Shown here: piece after piece, positions 1 through 9,830 of the stretch
Layout: every line of letters starts with the position of its first letter
How positions within the stretch are numbered: position 1 is the first letter of the stretch
Assembly (NCBI GenBank): GCA_016713505.1
Contig: JADJPA010000001.1
Coordinates: 3,035,001-3,099,000, forward strand
Direction: 5' to 3'
From: Candidatus Competibacteraceae bacterium
GTDB lineage: Bacteria > Pseudomonadota > Gammaproteobacteria > Competibacterales > Competibacteraceae
DNA length: 64,000 nucleotides
Notes under the pieces: model-generated
Databases searched by the model: none
What the model was told of the DNA's origin: nothing
Seen by the model: only the letters and a program-made list of their open reading frames with translations
Made by a program: the position numbers and the translations under genes

Positions 1-1411
<1,411 letters not shown>

Positions 1412-1456
1412 GCCAACACCCAACCGCTGCGCGCCGAGGCCCCCCTCCGGCGCCGG

Positions 1457-1486
1457 CTCGATCTCGATCTCGATCTCGATCTCGAT
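1457..1486 (+). repeat. five tandem copies of CTCGAT in the 23S-5S spacer
   Basis: The spacer between the 23S and 5S genes holds five perfect copies of the hexamer CTCGAT, then a decaying copy and about three CGACCC units up to about 1515. This is a short simple-sequence repeat inside a transcribed rRNA spacer. Slippage would change the spacer length without touching either RNA. No gene overlaps it. Confidence 0.9.
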
Positions 1487-1569
1487 CTCAACTTCGACCC
1501 CGACCCCGACCCCCCCTTCAAGCCGGCCCCTCCCTGCGAGTCCGGCGGCGTCGCACCGACCACCCCTTT

Positions 1570-1690
1570 TCGCTTGGCGACCTCAGCGTGCGGGAACCAC
1601 CCGACCCCATCCCGAACTCGACCGTGAAACCGCACCGCGCCTATGATCGTGTGAGATCCACTCACGCTAAAGTCGGTCATCGCCAAGCTC
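1570..1690 (+). rRNA. rrf: 5S ribosomal RNA
   Basis: About 120 bases starting CGCTTGGCGACC and ending GGTCATCGCCAAGC have the 5S layout. The ends pair as helix I, and the internal segment around ACCCGACCCCATCCCGAACTC is the conserved loop B / helix III region. It lies about 160 bases after the 23S gene in the same direction, as in a normal 16S-23S-5S operon. The ends are estimated to within a few bases. Confidence 0.95.
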
Positions 1691-1697
1691 CTACATA

Positions 1698-1730
1698 AAC
1701 CCCCCTTGATGACAAGGGGGGTTATCTGTT
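1698..1730 (+). terminator. rho-independent terminator of the rRNA operon
   Basis: Directly after the 5S gene, AACCCCCCTTG and CAAGGGGGGTT form a perfect long stem with a 4-base loop, followed by a moderately T-rich tail (ATCTGTTTG). The position immediately after 5S marks it as the end of the rRNA transcript. Confidence 0.85.
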
Positions 1731-1800
1731 TGCTGATAATCGAAAAAATCATTGCAAGCGTATAAATTTGCGAATTTGCTTCACGGTTGGAGAGAATCCG

Positions 1801-2037
1801 ATGTCCAGAGTCTGTCAGGTGACGGGCAAGCGTCCGATCACTGGAAATAATGTTTCACATGCTAACAATAAGACCCGCCGTCGGTTTCTTCCGAATTTGC
1901 ATGTCCATCGGTTCTGGGTCGAGAGCGAACAGCGTTTTATCAAGCTGCGGGTGTCTTCGCACGGTATGCGCATCATCGATAAACGCGGCATAGACGCCGT
2001 TTTAGTCGATCTGCGGACCCAAGGCACCAAGATTTAG
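1801..2037 (+). CDS. rpmB: 50S ribosomal protein L28
   Basis: This encodes 78 residues of large-subunit protein L28. The N-terminus MSRVCQVTGKRPITGNN is the L28 signature and the length matches the family. An ATG-less in-frame extension to 1768 was rejected because the family starts at MSRVC and a GGAGAG ribosome site stands just before 1801. It begins about 75 bases after the rRNA terminator, so it needs its own promoter or read-through. rpmG follows 10 bases downstream, the usual L28-L33 pair. Confidence 0.98.
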   Translation: MSRVCQVTGKRPITGNNVSHANNKTRRRFLPNLHVHRFWVESEQRFIKLRVSSHGMRIIDKRGIDAVLVDLRTQGTKI

Positions 2038-2047
2038 GAGGCTAATC

Positions 2048-2203
2048 ATGCGTGATAAAATCAAGATGGTTTCCACCGCCGGAACGGGGCATTTTTATAC
2101 GACCACCAAGAACAAGCGCACTACACCGGAAAAGCTCGAAATGAAAAAATTTGACCCGGTGGTCCGCAAGCATGTCCCTTACAAGGAAGCCAAAATTAAG
2201 TGA
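2048..2203 (+). CDS. rpmG: 50S ribosomal protein L33
   Basis: This 51-residue protein reads MRDKIKMVSTAGTGHFYTTT and ends KEAKIK, a typical bacterial L33. It has no CxxC pairs, so it is the zinc-independent form; zinc-containing paralogues are usually made together with zinc-free copies under zinc control, and no second copy is visible here. An AGGAGG ribosome site overlaps the end of rpmB (TTTAGGAGGCTAATC before the ATG), which argues for one transcript with rpmB. Confidence 0.97.
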   Translation: MRDKIKMVSTAGTGHFYTTTKNKRTTPEKLEMKKFDPVVRKHVPYKEAKIK

Positions 2204-2233
2204 CCGACTGGTTTGGCCGTTGCTTGAGCCATC

Positions 2234-2262
2234 TAAAAAACCCGCCGCCCGGCGGGTTTTTT
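2234..2262. terminator. bidirectional rho-independent terminator
   Basis: AAAAAACCCGCC and GGCGGGTTTTTT form a perfect stem flanked by an A-run on one side and a T-run on the other. It can therefore end both rpmB-rpmG on the plus strand and the convergent desaturase gene on the minus strand. Confidence 0.92.
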
Positions 2263-2285
2263 AGTGAAGATGATCGGCTGTCCCG

Positions 2286-3470
2286 TTATACCGGACGGGT
2301 CGAATAACCCCGTAAAGCCTGCGCAAACTCTTGTAAAGATTGAATGCCGCTCGCTTCTGCGCGAGCGCACCATTCCTGTAGGGTGGCTAGCAATTTTTCG
2401 GGGCTGACGGTTGTTCGGCTCCAGACGGTTTGCAAGCTGATACGGAACTCGTAGACGGTTTGTAGGGCTTGGCTTAGCGCGAGGGCGTTGCGCAAACGGT
2501 CGCGCTCGCCAGCGTCCAGGCGATCTTCTTCACGGATCAGCAGGGTTCGGAGCCGCTTTAGCAATTGCCGATGCGAACCATCGGCTTTATGCAACTCCTC
2601 CCGCAGTACCGGTGCCACCACCTCCCGCCCGAAGTCGGCCATGACATATAACCGGTTTAACACCACCGCGCGCAAGGTATCCAAATCGATGCTTTGTTTT
2701 CCTGGCAGTTGTTGCGGTACCGGCGCGACTTTCTTGATATACGCCAAACGCAAAAAAGCCAACAAGCGAATATAGAGCCAGCCGATATCGACTTCCCACC
2801 ATTTGTTGGACAGTTTGGCGGAGCTGGGGAAGGCGTGATGGTTGTTATGCAATTCTTCGCCTCCGACCACGAACCCCAGCGGCGATAAATTGGCGGAGGC
2901 GTCACGTGTTTCATAATTGCGATAACCCCAATAGTGACCCAGGCCATTGATCACGCCCGCGGCCCAAAACGGAATCCACATCAGCTGTATCGCCCAGACC
3001 GTCAGTCCGGCGATACCAAAAAGCGCCAAGTCCAAGAACAACAGTAGCACGAAGCCCAAGCGATCATGGCGGGTATAGAGCTTTCGTTCCAGCCAGTCGT
3101 CAGGGGTGCCATGACCATAGCGTTCCATCGTTTCGGGTTTGAGCGCTTCCAGACGGTATAGCTCGGCCCCCTGCCATAGCACTTTACGAATGCCGAGTAC
3201 CTGCGGGCTGTGGGGGTCTTCTAAAGTTTCGCACTTGGCATGGTGCTTTCGGTGAATGGCGACCCACTGCTTGGTGATCATGCCCGTCGTCAGCCACAAC
3301 CAAAAGCGAAATAAATGACTGAGGGCCGAGTGAAGCTCAAGGGCGCGGTGGGCTTGAGCTCGGTGCAGGAAAATCGTGACTGCAATGATGGTGAGGTGGG
3401 TCATTAACAGCGTCACCAACACCAGCTCCCCGAAAGAGGGAGCCAATAAACCATACGCGATGAGATTCAA
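2286..3470 (-). CDS. membrane fatty acid desaturase (delta-9 type)
   Basis: This 394-residue protein carries the three histidine boxes of acyl-CoA/acyl-lipid delta-9 desaturases: HRAQAH at 36-41, HRKHH at 73-77 and HNNHH at 208-212. These bind the di-iron centre that introduces a cis double bond into acyl chains. Hydrophobic segments near 1-35, 45-65 and 138-178 fit the four-helix membrane topology. The desaturase core ends near residue 250. The remaining 140 residues are charged and helical, a longer tail than in the shortest members. The gene stands alone, convergent with rpmG across a shared terminator, and would adjust membrane fluidity. Its partner ferredoxin or cytochrome is not visible. 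Confidence 0.9.
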   Translation of the reverse strand: MNLIAYGLLAPSFGELVLVTLLMTHLTIIAVTIFLHRAQAHRALELHSALSHLFRFWLWLTTGMITKQWVAIHRKHHAKCETLEDPHSPQVLGIRKVLWQGAELYRLEALKPETMERYGHGTPDDWLERKLYTRHDRLGFVLLLFLDLALFGIAGLTVWAIQLMWIPFWAAGVINGLGHYWGYRNYETRDASANLSPLGFVVGGEELHNNHHAFPSSAKLSNKWWEVDIGWLYIRLLAFLRLAYIKKVAPVPQQLPGKQSIDLDTLRAVVLNRLYVMADFGREVVAPVLREELHKADGSHRQLLKRLRTLLIREEDRLDAGERDRLRNALALSQALQTVYEFRISLQTVWSRTTVSPEKLLATLQEWCARAEASGIQSLQEFAQALRGYSTRPV

Positions 3471-3761
3471 CTGGGTATCCTTTTAATAGATCTAGCTTTT
3501 GCTGATCTCTTTGCTTAACTGTTCGCTCGCTATGAACAGCGAATCCACTGGCCTTCTTCGATCTCCACTATTTTAGAATCCAGCATAATTATTTTTCGGG
3601 CAACACTATTTTTGCTCGTACCTGAACTATTTTGACCTGTCCGGCCTCCGGGCCATAAAAACAGTGTTCAGGATAATTTCGGCCGTGATCGGAGCTATCA
3701 TGCATGATGTTTGCTGAAGGCGGAATATGACAGCCGATTACCGAAACGAATCGATAATTTC

Positions 3762-4700
3762 ATGACTGGCGACCCACTGCTGAGTGTTGAAGGGTTGACC
3801 CGGCGGTACGGCGATCATCGAGTGGTCGATGAACTCAGCCTCACCCTTTCTAGAGGCCAAATCCTGGGATTTCTCGGCCCCAACGGTGCTGGCAAATCGA
3901 CCACGCTACGCATGTTGGCCGGCGTGCTCGCTCCGGATGCCGGACGCATCATCGTTGCCGGCAACGATTTATTCGACCAGCCTCGACAGGCCAAGAAAGC
4001 CATCGGTTACCTGCCCGAACAGCCGCCCCTTTATCAAGAATTGACCGTGGACGAGCAGTTGCGCTACAGCGCCCGCCTGCACGGGCTCGATCGCGCGGCG
4101 AGTCGGGCGGCCGTCGCCCGAGCAAAGGACCGGTGTGGGTTGACTGGCGTCGGCCAGCGCTTGAACGGCAACTTGTCCAAGGGTTATCGACAGCGGGTCG
4201 GCATCGCGCAAGCGATCTTGCACGAGCCACCGGTCATCTTGCTGGACGAACCGACCATTGGCCTGGACCCGCTGCAACTTCAAGAGATCCGAACGCTGAT
4301 CGGTGAATTGCAAGGGAACCACGGCGTGATTTTATCCACTCACCTGTTGGCGGAAGTACAGGCGGTGTGCAGTCACGTGCAGATCATGAAGGACGGGCGG
4401 TTGGTGTACGCCAGCGCGCTGGCTGAATGGGACCAGCACCGCGAATCGGTTTGCTTGCGGATCGGCTTGAATGCGCCGCCTGCCGCATCGCGTCTGGCTG
4501 AGCTACCGGGTGTGGCGCGCGTCGAGACCTTAGGCAGCGGCCGTTTTCGGTTGCATCATGGGTCCGGTTTGGCGCTACAGCAAGCTGTGCTCGATCAAGC
4601 CCGCGCGGGGCATTGGGAGTTGTGGGAGTTGACGCCTGAATATGCCGATCTGGAACAGATTTTCGTTCGGTTAACGCTAGGAGGGCAAGCCTCCGCATGA
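3762..4700 (+). CDS. ABC transporter ATP-binding protein (GldA/CcmA-like)
   Basis: This 312-residue ATPase has Walker A GPNGAGKS at 39-46, the signature LSKGYRQ at 138-144, Walker B VILLDEP at 158-164 and the switch histidine in STHLL. The C-terminal 90 residues form the tail seen in gliding-type exporters. I chose the ATG at 3762 over the TTG at 3711 because the domain begins right there (LLSVEGLTRRYG). The stop overlaps the start of the permease gene by four bases (ATGA), so the two are translationally coupled. The family in this gene order exports an unknown substrate. Confidence 0.93.
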   Translation: MTGDPLLSVEGLTRRYGDHRVVDELSLTLSRGQILGFLGPNGAGKSTTLRMLAGVLAPDAGRIIVAGNDLFDQPRQAKKAIGYLPEQPPLYQELTVDEQLRYSARLHGLDRAASRAAVARAKDRCGLTGVGQRLNGNLSKGYRQRVGIAQAILHEPPVILLDEPTIGLDPLQLQEIRTLIGELQGNHGVILSTHLLAEVQAVCSHVQIMKDGRLVYASALAEWDQHRESVCLRIGLNAPPAASRLAELPGVARVETLGSGRFRLHHGSGLALQQAVLDQARAGHWELWELTPEYADLEQIFVRLTLGGQASA

Positions 4701-5449
4701 TTTTTACGATAGCCGGTCGCGAATTACGAAGTTTGTTGCTTTCACCGTTAGCCTGGACCTTGCTGGCGGTGGTACAAGGGGGGCTGGCGTGGATTTTTCT
4801 GATTTTGGTCGATGAGTTTCGGAACTTACAAGGCCGTTTGGGCGGTTTGGAAAATCCGCCCGGCGTGACGGACTTGGTCGCCGCTCCCTTGTTTCGGGTC
4901 GCGGCCTGGGGTTTGTTGCTGCTCGCGCCGCTGCTGACCATGCGTCTGTTCAGTGAAGAGCGCAAAACGCGCACGCTCGATCTGTTGCTGTCGGCCCCGG
5001 TGGGCGCGGCGGCGATTGTCCTGGGCAAGTATCTGGGGGTGCTGACCTTCCTGCTCGGCGTGACCGGCTTGGTCAGCTTGATGCCCCTGACTTTGGCCGT
5101 CGGTACGCCACTCGATTTCGGCAAACTGTTCGCTGGGGCGTTGGGGCTGGCGTTACTGGCCGCGAGCTTTACTGCCGCCGGACTTTATCTGTCCACGCTG
5201 ACCGCCCAACCGGTGATAGCGGCGATTTCCACTTTAGGGCTATTGCTGTTCCTGTGCGTCGTTGATGCGGCCAGCAGCAGTCGGGAAACAGCCCAAGGTT
5301 TGTTCGGCTATCTGTCGTTACTGCGCCATTACGATGCGTTGTTATTGGGATTGTTCGATAGCGCCGATCTGATTTATTACCTCTTGTTCAGCGCGGCCTG
5401 CCTCGGTTTGGCAATCCAGCGGCTGAATGATGGACGATTACGGGATTGA
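4697..5449 (+). CDS. ABC transporter permease (GldF-like, ABC-2 type)
   Basis: This 250-residue membrane protein begins MIFTIAGRELRSLLLSPLAW, a pattern common in ABC-2 permeases in which the N-terminus precedes helix 1. About six hydrophobic helices can be read. The motif MRLFSEERKTRTLDLLLSAP around residues 85-105 is the conserved cytoplasmic loop that touches the ATPase. It is overlapped by the ATPase gene and followed 3 bases later by the GldG-like gene. This order matches the gldA-gldF-gldG arrangement, although gliding is only one context in which these genes occur. Confidence 0.92.
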   Translation: MIFTIAGRELRSLLLSPLAWTLLAVVQGGLAWIFLILVDEFRNLQGRLGGLENPPGVTDLVAAPLFRVAAWGLLLLAPLLTMRLFSEERKTRTLDLLLSAPVGAAAIVLGKYLGVLTFLLGVTGLVSLMPLTLAVGTPLDFGKLFAGALGLALLAASFTAAGLYLSTLTAQPVIAAISTLGLLLFLCVVDAASSSRETAQGLFGYLSLLRHYDALLLGLFDSADLIYYLLFSAACLGLAIQRLNDGRLRD

Positions 5450-5452
5450 GGC

Positions 5453-6832
5453 ATGTGGCTGAATTCCTCGGTGCGCTGGAGATTGCGGCTGCAAAGCCTG
5501 TTGTTTTTGCTGTTGTTTGGTTTGGTAATCGGGCTGCTAGCCTGGTTGAGCACCCGCTATGCGATCCAGGTCGATTGGACCGCCGGCGGGCGTAATACCT
5601 TATCCGCAGCGAGTCGGACGTTGCTGGCCGGCTTGAGCGAACCGGCGCGAATCACCGCCTTTGCCCGCGACAATTCGGTTCTGCGCGATGGCATCAGTCG
5701 CTTGATCGAGCGCTATCGGCGCGCCAAGCCGGATCTGACGCTGACATTCGTCAATCCCGATCTGTTGCCGGATCGGGTGCGTGAGCTCGGTGTGACCTTG
5801 GATGGTGAGTTGTACGTCGAATATCAGGGTCGGGCTGAGAAGGTCCGGCAGCTTAACGAGCAAAGCCTCACGTTGGCTTTGCAGCGCCTGGCCCGCCAGC
5901 AAGGGCGCACCGTCCTGTTCCTGGAAGGCCACGGCGAGCGCAAGCCACTGGGAGCAGCCAATTACGATCTAGGGACCTTCGGCCGGGAGCTGGAAAAAAT
6001 CGGCGTTCGAATGAGATCGCTCGATTTATCGAAAGAGCCTTCCATCCCGCCGGCCACCACGGCGTTGGTCATCGCCGGGCCGCAACGGCCGCTTGCGGCC
6101 GCTGAGGTTCGGGCGATCCTCGATTACCTCGAACGCGGTGGCCATCTGTTGTGGTTGTTGGAACCCAACGATCCTTCCGGGCTCCAGGCGCTGGCGCAGA
6201 TGCTTGGAATTTCCGCGCTGCCCGGTGTGGTGGTGGATCCCGATACCGCGCGGCTCGGCATCAAGAATCCTGCTTTCATTCCCATCGTGGATTATGGTCC
6301 GCACCCTGTTACCGAATCTTTGAGGGCGCCTGCGTTATTGCCGCAAGCGGTCGCCTTGGAGGTTCGGCCGGCCGCCGGCTGGCGCGCGGCGGTGCTGCTG
6401 GAAAGTCAATCCGGTTCCTGGACCGAAACCGGTCCGGTGGAGGGTTCTAGCCAACACGAGGCCAACGCCGGCGAGCAGGAAGGACCGCTGACCGTGGGCG
6501 TGACGCTGTTTCGACCCAGCCCTGCCAGCACGGCTTCAGGCTCAGCGCCCGAGGCGTCCCTCCAGCAGCGCATCGCCATCATTGGGGATGGCGATTTCTT
6601 ATCGAATACCTACCTGGGTAATGGGGCTAACTTGGAACTGGGACTCAACCTCATCAATTGGCTGACGCTGCAAGAGGCTCCGGTCATCATCCGTCCCAAG
6701 ACGGCTCCCGATCAGAGCCTGAATCTTTCGGACGGCGCGCTTTCGCTGCTTGCCGCTTTTTTCTTGGTCGTCATGCCGGGTGGTTTGTTGGTCAGCGGTT
6801 GGCTGATCTGGCACCGGCGGCGACGGCGGTGA
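5453..6832 (+). CDS. GldG-like ABC-type auxiliary membrane protein
   Basis: This 459-residue protein has one membrane helix near residues 13-38 and another near 428-452, followed by a positive tail (WHRRRRR). Between them lies a large periplasmic domain of the GldG type (ABC-type uncharacterised transport domain), with the recognisable LFLEGHGER segment near residues 156-164. A low-complexity Ser/Glu-rich loop lies near 320-345. GldG-like proteins sit beside the permease in the ABC complex and may receive substrate. The substrate is unknown. Confidence 0.88.
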   Translation: MWLNSSVRWRLRLQSLLFLLLFGLVIGLLAWLSTRYAIQVDWTAGGRNTLSAASRTLLAGLSEPARITAFARDNSVLRDGISRLIERYRRAKPDLTLTFVNPDLLPDRVRELGVTLDGELYVEYQGRAEKVRQLNEQSLTLALQRLARQQGRTVLFLEGHGERKPLGAANYDLGTFGRELEKIGVRMRSLDLSKEPSIPPATTALVIAGPQRPLAAAEVRAILDYLERGGHLLWLLEPNDPSGLQALAQMLGISALPGVVVDPDTARLGIKNPAFIPIVDYGPHPVTESLRAPALLPQAVALEVRPAAGWRAAVLLESQSGSWTETGPVEGSSQHEANAGEQEGPLTVGVTLFRPSPASTASGSAPEASLQQRIAIIGDGDFLSNTYLGNGANLELGLNLINWLTLQEAPVIIRPKTAPDQSLNLSDGALSLLAAFFLVVMPGGLLVSGWLIWHRRRRR

Positions 6833-6834
6833 AC

Positions 6835-7377
6835 ATGAACGCCTTGGCGCGACGGCAATGGTTCAATGTGGGGTTGTGCCTCGTGGCCGGGGCGCTGGCC
6901 ACGCTGGTGTGGTTCGAAGCCGATCGGGATCGGTCAGCGGGAATGCCGCCCTTACTGGATTTGACGCCAGCACGGATCGGGCGCATTACCGTCGAGCGGT
7001 CCGGACAGCCGTCACTGGCTTTCGAACGGCGTGAGGGACTGTGGTGGATGATCGCGCCGGCGACCGGCCCGGCCAATCCAACGCTGCTCGAACCGATCCA
7101 GCAGCTTGCGGCAACGCGCTGTGACTTACAGTACGCCGCCGCCGCCTTGGACCCGAAAGTCTTACAGCTCGAACCTCCCAAACTGCGGTTACGGCTGGAT
7201 GACCGAGAGATACGCTTCGGCGCCACCGCCCCCACTGACGGTCAGCGGTACCTGCAAATCGGCGCCACGGTCCATCTTTGCCCCGATAAGCTGTATCGAC
7301 TGCTCACCAGCGCGGCGGAAAGCTTCTTGGCACCGTCCATCGAGACCTTGCTGATGAAAGCAAAGGACGGTAAGTGA
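6835..7377 (+). CDS. DUF4340-family membrane-anchored protein
   Basis: This 180-residue protein has a single N-terminal helix (about residues 10-27) followed by a periplasmic DUF4340-like domain, recognisable by LDLTPARIGRITVER and the later KLYRLL segment. DUF4340 proteins regularly follow gldG-like genes, so this is probably the last component of the ABC system. The ATG at 6835 comes 2 bases after the preceding stop; an in-frame extension to 6658 would run through the GldG gene and was discarded. The domain is shorter than in many members, which often carry two or more units. Confidence 0.8.
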   Translation: MNALARRQWFNVGLCLVAGALATLVWFEADRDRSAGMPPLLDLTPARIGRITVERSGQPSLAFERREGLWWMIAPATGPANPTLLEPIQQLAATRCDLQYAAAALDPKVLQLEPPKLRLRLDDREIRFGATAPTDGQRYLQIGATVHLCPDKLYRLLTSAAESFLAPSIETLLMKAKDGK

Positions 7378-8192
7378 TGCCTGAACTACCGGAAGTCGAA
7401 ACCATTCGCAGTGGGATCGCGCCCTATCTGCTCGGCCAGCGAGTCATCCAGGTCGTGGTCCGACAAGCTCGCTTGCGTTGGCCGGTGCCGGACGAATTGC
7501 CAATCGAACTGGCGGGACAGACGATAAGACGGATCGACCGGCGCGCGAAGTATTTATTACTGGGTACCGACGCCGGCACCGCGATCCTGCACTTGGGCAT
7601 GTCAGGCCGACTGCGAGTGCTGCCCGCCGATACGCCGTTATTGAAGCACGATCATGTGGATTGGGTGCTGGCGAGCGGGTACTGCCTGCGGTTCAACGAC
7701 GCCCGGCGCTTTGGCGCCGTGTTATGGACCCGAAAGCCTCCAGACCAGTATCCACTCCTCCAAACGCTCGGCCCCGAACCGTTCGACGAAGCGTTTACCG
7801 GGACTTATCTGCACCGACAAGCACGAGGCCGGACTACAGCGGTCAAGGTCTTCATCATGGATAACCGAGTGGTCGTGGGAGTTGGCAATATCTACGCGAA
7901 CGAGTCGTTGTTCGCTGCGGGCCTCCATCCCTTACAGCCGGCTGGCCGCGTCACGTTGGCCGACTACCAACGACTGGCGACCGCGATCCGCGAGGTGTTG
8001 GCCGAAGCCATCCGCCAAGGGGGCACCACTTTGCGGGATTTCGTCGGGGGCCGGGGCGAACCGGGCTATTTCCAGCAATGCCTGAAGGTCTACGGCCGCC
8101 GGGCGTTGGCGTGTCTCGTGTGCGGCGAACCGATCCAGCAAGGCCGGATCGGTCAGCGGGCGACCTATTTCTGTCCGCGCTGCCAAGCTTAG
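7377..8192 (+). CDS. mutM: formamidopyrimidine-DNA glycosylase (Fpg)
   Basis: This 271-residue base-excision enzyme removes 8-oxoguanine and formamidopyrimidines and nicks the strand. It begins MPELPEVETI: Pro2, which becomes the free N-terminus, is the nucleophile and Glu3 is catalytic. The C-terminus carries the zinc finger CLVC...CPRC. I start it at the ATG at 7377, not the GTG one codon upstream, because the free proline must follow the initiator methionine. It overlaps the stop of the DUF4340 gene (TGATG), so it is co-transcribed with the exporter although functionally unrelated. Confidence 0.98.
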   Translation: MPELPEVETIRSGIAPYLLGQRVIQVVVRQARLRWPVPDELPIELAGQTIRRIDRRAKYLLLGTDAGTAILHLGMSGRLRVLPADTPLLKHDHVDWVLASGYCLRFNDARRFGAVLWTRKPPDQYPLLQTLGPEPFDEAFTGTYLHRQARGRTTAVKVFIMDNRVVVGVGNIYANESLFAAGLHPLQPAGRVTLADYQRLATAIREVLAEAIRQGGTTLRDFVGGRGEPGYFQQCLKVYGRRALACLVCGEPIQQGRIGQRATYFCPRCQA

Positions 8193-8207
8193 CCCGCGCC
8201 CGAAAAT

Positions 8208-9800
8208 TTAGCGTGTTTCGACCGGTTTTACTCCGTCAACAGCGCCCTTGTTGCTGGTGGGGGGTTCAGTTTGCGGCACAGGCGATACCGGGGTCGGTTC
8301 GGCTTTGGGTGTGGCCGGGACAACCTCGTTGGCTGCCGGTGCTGCCGGTGCTGCCGGTGCTGCCGGTGCTGTTGGAGCGGCTGGCGCTGGCGCCGGTGCT
8401 GCTGCTGGAGCGGCTGGCGCTGGTAGAGCGGCTGGTGCGGGCGCGGTATTCGAGGTTGGAGGCGCGGGCGCGAGCGGTGTGGGTGCGCTGCTCGGGGGCG
8501 CGGTTGGTGCTGGAGACGTTGGAGCGGGCGGGTTAGCGGCTGGTGTGGCGGGAGCCGGCGGTAACGTTCCAGCGGGCGGGGCCGCTGGCTTGACCGTTCC
8601 GGCTGGCGCGCGCGAGGGCGGCGGCGGGGCCGGCTTGACAATCCGTTTTTTGACGGGAGGCGTATAAGTGACCGCAACGGCGATGGTGTTTTCAGTCGCG
8701 AATCGTTTGAAGGTTGCCGTCTTTGGCAAGCCGCCTTCCCGCAAGGCTTCCAAACCGGAATCGTTCTTGAGGGAAGCTAAGGCAAAATCGCGAATTTGCA
8801 TGAAACGAACAATGCTGGGTTCGCCCTCGGCATAGCCGGCATAAAGCATTTGAACCTCGCTTCGGGTAATTTCGTCCAGACCCCTTTGCCATGCCGAATC
8901 GTCGCCCGACGCCACCGCCATGAGCGCTTCGACAGCGCGGCTGGTGGCGATTTTCTCGGCATCGACGCGCAGTTTTTCCTGAGATCCAGGTTCTGGATGC
9001 GTTCCGATCAGATTGACGGCATAGCCGACCAGCGCCAGTTCGCCGGTCGCATTGACCACGATCAAGCGGTTGCCGGTCGCCGGAATGAGTCCGGCGCCGA
9101 TTTCGGCCTGGATCTGCCGCAGGCCCTCTTGCAACGTGATCGCTTCGACAGCGCCCGGCGCGGGGCGCGTCATGCGGCTCGCGGTCTTGGGGGTGGTGAC
9201 CAGATTCACGTAGACCGTGCGCTGCTTGGGGTCTTCCTCGACCGAATAGCTGACATAACCGCGCGCCAGGATTCTCAGCGCCTGCTCCCGCTTTTCGATT
9301 TCAGTCAGCGCCAGGTTGACGAGCGCTAGCCGGATGCCATCATTTTGCTCTAGGGTTTCGGTGATTTTGCGCCGAACTTCCTGATCCAATCGAGACAGGC
9401 AGCCGGCCAGTCGTGCGTCCGCATCCAAAAAAGCCTTGAAATGCGCTTCCTGACGAGACCGGTAAAGGGCGACCGGGTTTTCGGAGGGGGGGTATTGCGC
9501 GGTTCCGGTTGCCACCCAGCCGAAACCGCTTTCAAAGCGGATCATGCGACAGCCGGCGGCATGTTGTCCGATGGCGGCGGCAATAGCGGCCTGAGCGTTT
9601 CCGGCGCGCAGCGCGGGCTCTCCGGTCAGGTCATCCTTGACGGGTCGGAGCCGGCCGGGCGCGCTAGGACTGAGGCGCAGGGCAGCGGCGGAGGCTTGCA
9701 GCGGCACGGTAAATTCATCGGAAGCCGGTTTGGCCGCTTCTGCCTCAAAGCTCCAAAGTAAAACGCTCAAAATCATCCACAAACAGGCTCGATAATGCAT
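8208..9800 (-). CDS. secreted protein of unknown function with Pro/Ala-rich tail
   Basis: This 530-residue protein opens with a Sec signal peptide (about residues 1-22, ending EAEA). A mixed alpha/beta domain of about 360 residues follows, with no motif I can name. From about residue 385 to the end the sequence is almost only Pro, Ala and Thr with short Ala-Pro repeats, suggesting an extended periplasmic or wall-spanning tether. The start is supported by AGGAGACACC before the ATG. It follows the small gene at 9831-10040 by 30 bases. The tail is also a slippage-prone region at DNA level. No function is assigned. Confidence 0.8.
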   Translation of the reverse strand: MHYRACLWMILSVLLWSFEAEAAKPASDEFTVPLQASAAALRLSPSAPGRLRPVKDDLTGEPALRAGNAQAAIAAAIGQHAAGCRMIRFESGFGWVATGTAQYPPSENPVALYRSRQEAHFKAFLDADARLAGCLSRLDQEVRRKITETLEQNDGIRLALVNLALTEIEKREQALRILARGYVSYSVEEDPKQRTVYVNLVTTPKTASRMTRPAPGAVEAITLQEGLRQIQAEIGAGLIPATGNRLIVVNATGELALVGYAVNLIGTHPEPGSQEKLRVDAEKIATSRAVEALMAVASGDDSAWQRGLDEITRSEVQMLYAGYAEGEPSIVRFMQIRDFALASLKNDSGLEALREGGLPKTATFKRFATENTIAVAVTYTPPVKKRIVKPAPPPPSRAPAGTVKPAAPPAGTLPPAPATPAANPPAPTSPAPTAPPSSAPTPLAPAPPTSNTAPAPAALPAPAAPAAAPAPAPAAPTAPAAPAAPAAPAANEVVPATPKAEPTPVSPVPQTEPPTSNKGAVDGVKPVETR

Positions 9801-9830
9801 GGTGTCTCCTAATGCGAATCCGACATCGGC

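Noticed and set aside
1457..1515. Tandem repeat considered as a CRISPR array
   Set aside because: The units are 6 bases with no spacers.
8228..8677. Long open frames on both strands over the Pro/Ala-rich tail of the secreted protein
   Set aside because: They arise from the repetitive GC-rich codons of the real gene at 8208-9800; their composition is extreme (Arg/Gln- or Gly/Ala-only) and they lack ribosome sites.
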